This document shows positions 1-64,000 of a stretch of 64,000 nucleotides of DNA, piece after piece; the stretch's first letter is position 1; each line of letters begins with the position of its first letter. Location: positions 27,750,998 to 27,814,997 of the forward strand of contig NC_088791.1 of NCBI RefSeq assembly GCF_011386835.1. The letters run 5' to 3'. This DNA comes from Chrysemys picta bellii (Eukaryota; Chordata; Testudines; Emydidae). The notes under the pieces are model-generated. The model saw nothing but the letters and a program-made list of their open reading frames with translations. It was not told the origin of the DNA and ran no database searches. The translations under genes were made by a program, and so were the position numbers.

Positions 1-4
1 TTAG

Positions 5-56438
<56,434 letters not shown>

Positions 56439-57190
56439 AATGGGATCCTTGCTCCTAAACATTTTAAAAATGTTTCTGTAAGATAAACTGTGTATATTTC
56501 ATATGTACCTGTTCAAGGTACTTTTTAAAGCTTGTACATGATACTTTGTATAAAAGCAAACACCAGTGCTCTTTCATTGTATTCTTTCCATTTTTTTGCT
56601 TTTTTTAAAATTCCTGAAAATGTGCTGTTCAGCCAGTATTAGGTATTTCTTTTTATTTTGTAAGTGAACATTCCACCAGTTTTTTCTGGCAGTAGATTTG
56701 ATGCTGCATAATCTTTAAATTTTATTGTTGCAGTTAAATTCATTTAGTGAATGTTTTCTATATTACTTTTTATACATATGTAATTAAATAAGTACACTGA
56801 TAGAAATGGCACGAATAGGTTTTTCATTTTCTTCTGTCAACAGTTCTTTGTGTGCATATAGCTAGAAAACAATGCAATACAGATTTTTATAGTTTGGCGT
56901 GGACATGACTTTTGTTTCATCAGTTATTTGCAGAAATGTAATTTAATGTATAGATTGTTTCTAATATCTCTGACAACTGCTGTAAATACTATTTCTTTTG
57001 CGTGTAAAATTGCTTAAGGCTTCTTTCATTTGATATAGTACTGTACATAATGACAAGTCTCTTTTGCAAAAATGTGTGATCTTTGTGGAAGTAGTACAGT
57101 ATATGATCTTTAATTTTTTAATATACTGTCACATTGCAGCACTGGTTGGGCATTTTAATTCATGTTAATAAATCACAATTATGTCAGTTT
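56439..57190 (+). other. KMT2E: KMT2E 3' untranslated region
   Basis: AT-rich sequence following the stop with no repeat insertion up to the poly(A) signal. It contains several T-rich and TGTA-type stretches, such as tgtacataatgac near 57040. The 3' end is inferred a little past the AATAAA at 57167; cleavage probably falls near 57185-57190. Confidence 0.75.
57167..57172 (+). promoter_or_regulatory. KMT2E: AATAAA poly(A) signal for KMT2E
   Basis: Perfect AATAAA in tgttaataaatcac, 729 bases past the stop codon, followed within 30-50 bases by T/TG-rich sequence (gtcagttttaacacactgtcc). It is the only perfect hexamer I found in the first kilobase after the stop. Confidence 0.75.
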
Positions 57191-57434
57191 TAACACACTG
57201 TCCTGAGAGTTGTGTATTTAAGGAAAAATAAGGTTATAAGTGACTATGTGTCCAGCTATTTAAAAATCTGCCAGGCTTGTGCGTGCTATAATTAGAAGTG
57301 ATGGCAGTAATTTATTTCCTCTTCAAAAATAATCTGTGTTCCCATTTTGTGGATACTTTATTCCTCCTGCATGAAAAACTGATTGAGGAAAGCTGACCAA
57401 TTGCCTATTCCATCTGTGAAGCTGTCCATTAAAG

Positions 57435-57730
57435 CAGAGGTTCTCAAACTGGGGGGGACGTGAGAAGCTTTACAGGGTGGGTGGGGAACTTACTGTGCAT
57501 ATTCAGAGCTGAGAGCAGCAGCTGCTGGTTGGGCACGCAGGAACACTGCCAGCAGCAGTGCAGAAGTAAGGGTGACAATACATGCCACTCTTAATTCTGT
57601 GCTGCCTTCACAGCTACCAGGTGCCAGCCAGCAACTGCTCTCTGGCTGCCCAGCTCTGAAGGTGGGAGATGTAAACTACTACAGACACAAAGAAGAGGGG
57701 GCAATGATGAAATAAGTTTGAGAACCACTG
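57435..57730. mobile_element. 296 bp hAT-type non-autonomous element
   Basis: Inverted ends cagaggttctcaaact and agtttgagaaccactg (15/16 complementary). Perfect 8 bp duplication cattaaag at 57427-57434 and 57731-57738. The interior shares text (agcagtgcagaagtaagggt) with the element at 13355-13891, so the two are related. It sits about 260 bases past the KMT2E poly(A) signal. Confidence 0.93.
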
Positions 57731-57749
57731 CATTAAAGGTTAGTGTGTT

Positions 57750-60700
57750 CTTTTCCTGCTAATCTTAGTGATTAGAGATGAGGAAAAGCTACTTGGAATA
57801 TCAGTGTAGTGTCAGTTTACTGAAACATGTTACATTATACAAAACTAATCCACACAGCTTATGTACATGATAAATATTCATACATTGGTACAGTTACAGA
57901 CTAGATCCATACCATTCAAATATTGGTTATTCTGATCTTGAAGATACACTACAGTAACATTTGCACATATTTTAGTACCTATCTAGGTATGTTTCCTATT
58001 CATACATGTTGGAATTCTATTTTGAACTTTTAGGTTTGTCAGATTTTGTAAAATAATTCCTGAAATGCACTAAGACATTGTTATAGTGCAGTACTTACAA
58101 TAAATGACCCACCTACATTGTGAAGAGAAGACATTTCAACATAAAAATGAAAGATTTATGAACTTTATTACCAAAAGAGAGGAGATGGGTATGTCTTTGT
58201 GGCTCAAGAGTAACATGGGGGTAATGGACTTAACAAAAAATGAATAAATACAGTCAGAAAACTTGTTAAAATGCAAGTTGTGTTTTAATTTGACGATATA
58301 TCTAGGATAAGATATCTGTATGGTAGCTAAGATATGGCCACTATGCTTGAGTACAGAATAAATGTGTGCCCCAATTTTTATGCTATAGAACATAAAGACA
58401 AGCCTTTAATCGTCTTATTAAATACCAGTCTGGTAGTAGGACTAATTATTTTAGATCTTAAAACTAATTCAGTTGGCTGCATGTAATTTTAAAGAAACAG
58501 TAAAAGTTTAATTAGCCCTGTGAAACTAACTGATGGCATGTGGATGTAAATTTTTTTTAAGGATCAAGAACATCCACCAGTTTATAAAAAGCTAGTATAT
58601 CAGACTGAGTAAAGAGGAACTGTTGCTTTGTCTTTATGTGCAACTACTACTGGTGAAAGAAGGCATTGGACTGGTAACAGCATTAGAAATTGATTTTTTC
58701 TTACTACTCCAGGAAAGATAATTCAGTTCCATTACTATTCACATCCTTGTTTTTTCTCCTGAGTCTAGCACCCAAAGTCTACTAGGAATTGGCCAAGACT
58801 GTCAACTAATTAAACGATCAGATAGCTTACAGTCAACACCACTGACCAGAGTTTTGTACAAATAACCTCCTTATCCCAACCCTATAGATCCACAATTTAT
58901 TACCTTACTGTGGTGTTCAAAGCCATTGCATTCATAAAATAAGTGAGTGGATCATTAGCTAGCTTGGAAGCAAGAACTTATATTTTGTACGAGACAAAGT
59001 CAAACATTTTGTCAGTTTAAATTGAGTAGCTACAGCTTTTCAAAGAAATGGGTAAAAGATATCATAGTAAATGTCGGAAATGGTACTATTTAAGTTACCA
59101 CCATTAACTGAATGTTAGGACACCAGTAACTTTTATAAAAATAGCTACAGTAGTGCAAAGAGCTGTACTATATTGGAATATCTGGTTTGGTGCCTAGAAA
59201 GTGACATATGTTTTAACTAATATTTCAGTTCGTAAGTTTTTCTTTCCTTCCTGTATTGAAAATTTTTCACTTGTTGCAGCACGGTGAACCTAAAGGCAAC
59301 TCCAGAGTGAAGCAGAAAATTTTACCTCTGTCTTCTCTTGCTTTCAGTGCAGCATTTTGTCTTCACACTAGCAATATTATCCTTGCTGCCTTTAATAAGG
59401 ACTTCGTATTGGAAAGCTGCTTTTTTTAAGTAGATGGCTGCCAGTGCTCTCTGCCCTGAAACCCAAATGTTAGCAGTGACAGATGTGGCTGAAAGTCTCT
59501 TGAATAGCATAGTGTGTTGTACTCTAGCAAGAGCTTTTAAATAATCTGCATTTTTAATTATTGGAGGTATACACAGAAGGGCAAAAAGCAAGCAAAGGTT
59601 ACTTTAACTTAGAAATGGCATTCCACAGAACTTGTTTGAGTCTGAACAAGCAATGAGTTAACTGTTGCAGGTGCAGTTTTAGCTCTAATGTATTAAGTAA
59701 AATATTTTCAGCACGTATACAGAAATTTTACAAAGGAATTGTCAACTGGCATTTCCAGTATGCTAGGCTGAAAAACCTACTGAGAAATGTGACTATCAAA
59801 ACAGTTGGATTTACCATTATCAAGCATTTGAATGACCAGTACAATGTCTGAAAAAAACAAAACACTTTAATTAGACAACTGCAAGCACCTCAAACAATTG
59901 GTTATTGTTACAACACAGAGCTATCTTCTCACAATCTAGTTATTGCAAAGGCATGTGAATAAATTTAAAATGGACAGTCAAAAAAGTGGCACCATAATTA
60001 TGTAAAACCAGAAATAAACTTACATTCATCCCACTGACTTCTAAAAGAGGGCAAAATACACCTCCATATTTTACATTCTAAAATCTGTATTGCCTATGAC
60101 TTTGAGTCTATTTAGCTTTTTTCACCCCCTCAAAACATTTACAATTTTGCGCGCAATTTACAAAGGGCAAACTAATTGCTATATATGACAATTCATGGGG
60201 GAAAAAAGCTAGTGCAATTTGTTTTAGGAGCATGTAAAGCTATGAATGGAATGAACATGAGCTGTTTCAAAAGTTTAATTATTTTGTCCTCTAAATTATA
60301 TTTGCTTTTTGGTCAATCCTTTTCGTATCCCAAGCACATATTATCAGTAATTCTAGACAGAATATTTCCCATGCTCACTTTCAATCTTTTGGGTATAGTA
60401 CAAATTACAGTGCTTATAAAAAGGCAACACCATATGGTACCATATCTTCACTATCACATTGTAAGGGAAATTGCTATATTCTCCTTAAAAGCACTTAAAA
60501 TAGGCAAAAATTCAAAAAGGGAGTGCTAAATGATAATGCATACTTTATCATTAGAAAGAAGTCTAGCCTTCCTTTAAAGTGCCATTTGTGGAATGAAGTC
60601 TTGTAAACCAGAGCCACTTTGTTTATAATCTAATGTACAGGAACTTCTACAAAATGGAAAGTTTACACAAATCCTTAAAGCAGCTTGAAGTCCGCTACAT

Positions 60701-61291
60701 GCAATTTGTATGCTACAAAGCTCTTTAAACTTAGTAGCTTTACTCTGAAATCCGAGTCCCCATCCCATATTTAAATGGAAATAAACATTTACAGGGTGCA
60801 TTTACATACACTATAATACAAGAATGATGTCCCTTTGTCAGAAAATAAAATTGTACAATTCCTTGCCATTTCTCAGTTCTGACTTGATAATGTCAAACTT
60901 GTAAATTATATAATACTCAGCTAAAATATTTCATCATAAATAGTTACAAACCTGCCAAAACACAGAGGGATGGGGGGGGGGGGAAGGGGGAATAGTTTGT
61001 TCAAAAGTTTGACATTTGAATGCCACACAACACAAGAAATGATGCTTAAAGACACGTTAAGTGTTTTCTGAAGAGAGTGGGTCAGTAAACTACCAGCTGA
61101 AGACAAGACTACCCTTCCCCAAGAATACAGTGCACAAAAAGCAAAATGTCAAACAGTACCTCAAAGCAAAATAAAGGTCTGAGGATGAAGCCAGCTCACT
61201 TGTGATCCTGTTAAAGAATTTGTGACAGTCACCATTTAGGTCCGATGCACTGGAAGTGGTTGCTGGTTCAATGTTACGTTTGAAGATTCTG
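57750..61291 (-). other. SRPK2: SRPK2 3' untranslated region (extent uncertain) and the KMT2E-SRPK2 intergenic stretch
   Basis: Sequence between the two convergent stop codons has no coding exon. On the minus strand the candidate poly(A) hexamers are AATAAA at 58896-58901 and 58164-58169, and ATTAAA at 59866-59871. None can be chosen from sequence alone. A G-run of about 13 bases lies at 60972-60985. The minus-strand open frame at 59322-59591 falls here and has no recognisable domain. Confidence 0.5.
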
Positions 61292-62849
<1,558 letters not shown>

Positions 62850-63479
62850 CCAACTGCGTTCAGATGTGGTCACCCCATCTCAAAAAAGATATACTGTATT
62901 GGAATCGGAAAAGGTTCAGAAAAGGGCAACAAAAATTATTAGGGGTAAGGAATGGCTTCCGTATGAGGAGAGATTAATAAGACTTTTTCAGCTTGGAAAA
63001 GAAACAACTAAGGGGGGATATGACAGAGGTCTATAAAATCATAATTGGTGTGGAGAAAGTAAATAAGGAAATATTATTTACTCCTCATAATACAATAACT
63101 AGGGATCATTAAATGAAATTAATAGACAGCAGGTTTAAAACAAACAAAAGGAAGTATTTCTTCACACAACGCATGGTCAATCTGTGGAACTCCCTGCCAG
63201 AGGACGTTGTGAATGCCAAGACTATAAGAGGGTTCAAAAAAGAACTAGATAAGTTCATGGAGGATAGATCCATCAATGGCTATTAGCCAGGATGTACAGG
63301 GATGGTGTCCCTAGCTTCTGTTTGCCAGAAGCTGGGAATGGGCAACAGGGGATGGCTCACTTGATGATTACCTGTTCTGTTCATTCCCTCTGAGGCATCT
63401 GACATTGGCCACTGTCAGAAAACTGGATACTTGGCTAGATGGACCATTGGTCTGACCCAGTATGGCCGTTCTTATGTTT
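62850..63479 (+). mobile_element. CR1 LINE 3' end, plus orientation
   Basis: Text includes ttcagatgtggtcaccccat, ggttcagaaaagggcaacaa, tcaatctgtggaactccctg, ttcatggaggatagatccat, gatggaccattggtctgacc and cagtatggccgttcttatgt. This is the last 600 bases of CR1, covering the end of the RT-ORF and the 3'UTR, inside a SRPK2 intron. 5' truncated. The left border is approximate. Confidence 0.9.
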
Positions 63480-63480
63480 G

Positions 63481-64000
63481 AGACCCATTTGGAGAATCTT
63501 TGGGCCGATATTGCTGCGCCTTTTGACCTTTCCACAATGAACAGAAAAAGATTAGGAGATTTCCTAAAGGCCTTTTTCCTGTCCAGATAAAAGGGTAAGG
63601 CTCTCCTAATGTCTAGTGTAGACAGTATAGCTGCCCGGGTATCATGATGAAGCTCTGGATAACAGGTTAGGAGATGAATCAGCTGGTTTATGTGAAAAGA
63701 CAAGGTCACCTTGGGGATGAACTTCAGATCTGGCCTAAGAGTAGCCTCATCTTTAAAGAATTCTGTGGAGGGGTGGGGGTGATGCCATTAGTGCTGCTAT
63801 CTCCCCTATTCTCCTCGTCAAGGTGAGGGCCACCAGAAATGCCGTCTTCATTGATGGGTATGTAAGTGAAGAAGTGACCATAGGTTCAAAGGGCAGTCTA
63901 GTCAGGCTCTTAAAAACTAGATTTAGGTCCCATGTTGGAGTGGGTTGTCCGGGTTGGGGATAGAGGTTCACTATGCCATTGAGGAATCTCTTTGTAGTTT
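63481..64000 (-). pseudogene. DIRS-like retrotransposon, copy 4, recombinase remnant (cut by the window edge)
   Basis: Minus frames: QPTPTWDLNLVFKSLTRLPF and EPMVTSSLTYPSMKTAFLVA, with LTLTRRIGEIAAL (catalytic Arg box, 63795-63830), then RRALPFYLDRKKAFRKSPNL and FLFIVERSKGAAISAQRFSK ending at about 63500. The HxxR and Tyr boxes are missing. The element is cut at 63480 by the CR1 end, and its upstream part continues beyond the window. Confidence 0.8.

Noticed and set aside
59322..59591. 89-codon minus frame in the expected SRPK2 3'UTR
   Set aside because: No domain, no splice borders, and located downstream of the SRPK2 stop codon.

Overview
The window is vertebrate nuclear DNA and almost certainly from a turtle. 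It holds widely spaced, split coding exons with GT/AG borders, several copies of a tRNA-headed SINE of the type known from cryptodiran turtles, CR1 LINE ends, many hAT-like miniature elements, and several DIRS-type (tyrosine-recombinase) retrotransposons. No prokaryotic or organellar feature was seen.

Host genes. The plus strand carries the last 14 coding exons of KMT2E (MLL5), from just after the SET domain (bases 5-269) to the stop codon at 56436-56438. Its 3'UTR has an AATAAA at 57167. All exon phases join, giving about 1,398 residues, roughly the C-terminal three quarters of the protein. The minus strand carries the last coding exon of SRPK2 (61292-61476), so the two genes converge tail to tail as in other amniotes. 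The rest of the right side is SRPK2 3'UTR and intron.

Introns are mostly mobile DNA. Three DIRS-like elements keep the complete textbook layout: left inverted terminal repeat, gag, RT/RNase H, tyrosine recombinase, internal complementary region, right inverted terminal repeat. They lie at about 4704-10132 (+), 21626-27416 (+) and 46375-51530 (-). A fourth is cut by the right edge of the window (63481-64000, -). All are broken by stops or frameshifts. A 1.6 kb fold-back hAT element (10273-11882) has a perfect 8 bp target duplication. Other hAT-type miniature elements with duplications lie at 5995-6118 (inside DIRS copy 1), 13355-13891, 37143-37261, 42013-42166 and 57435-57730. Mariner/Tigger-like elements lie at 17733-18987 and 38076-38267. 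A decayed coding remnant that I cannot name lies at 12430-12960.

Most notable points: (1) a KMT2E exon near 53315 has an in-frame TGA as its second codon, which could be bypassed by a second AG six bases downstream or by skipping this frame-neutral exon; (2) the DIRS internal complementary regions can be read base by base against both element ends in three independent copies; (3) the long hAT palindrome; (4) the unassigned coding remnant in intron 2. Family assignments come from recognition of protein motifs and repeat sequences, without database searches.
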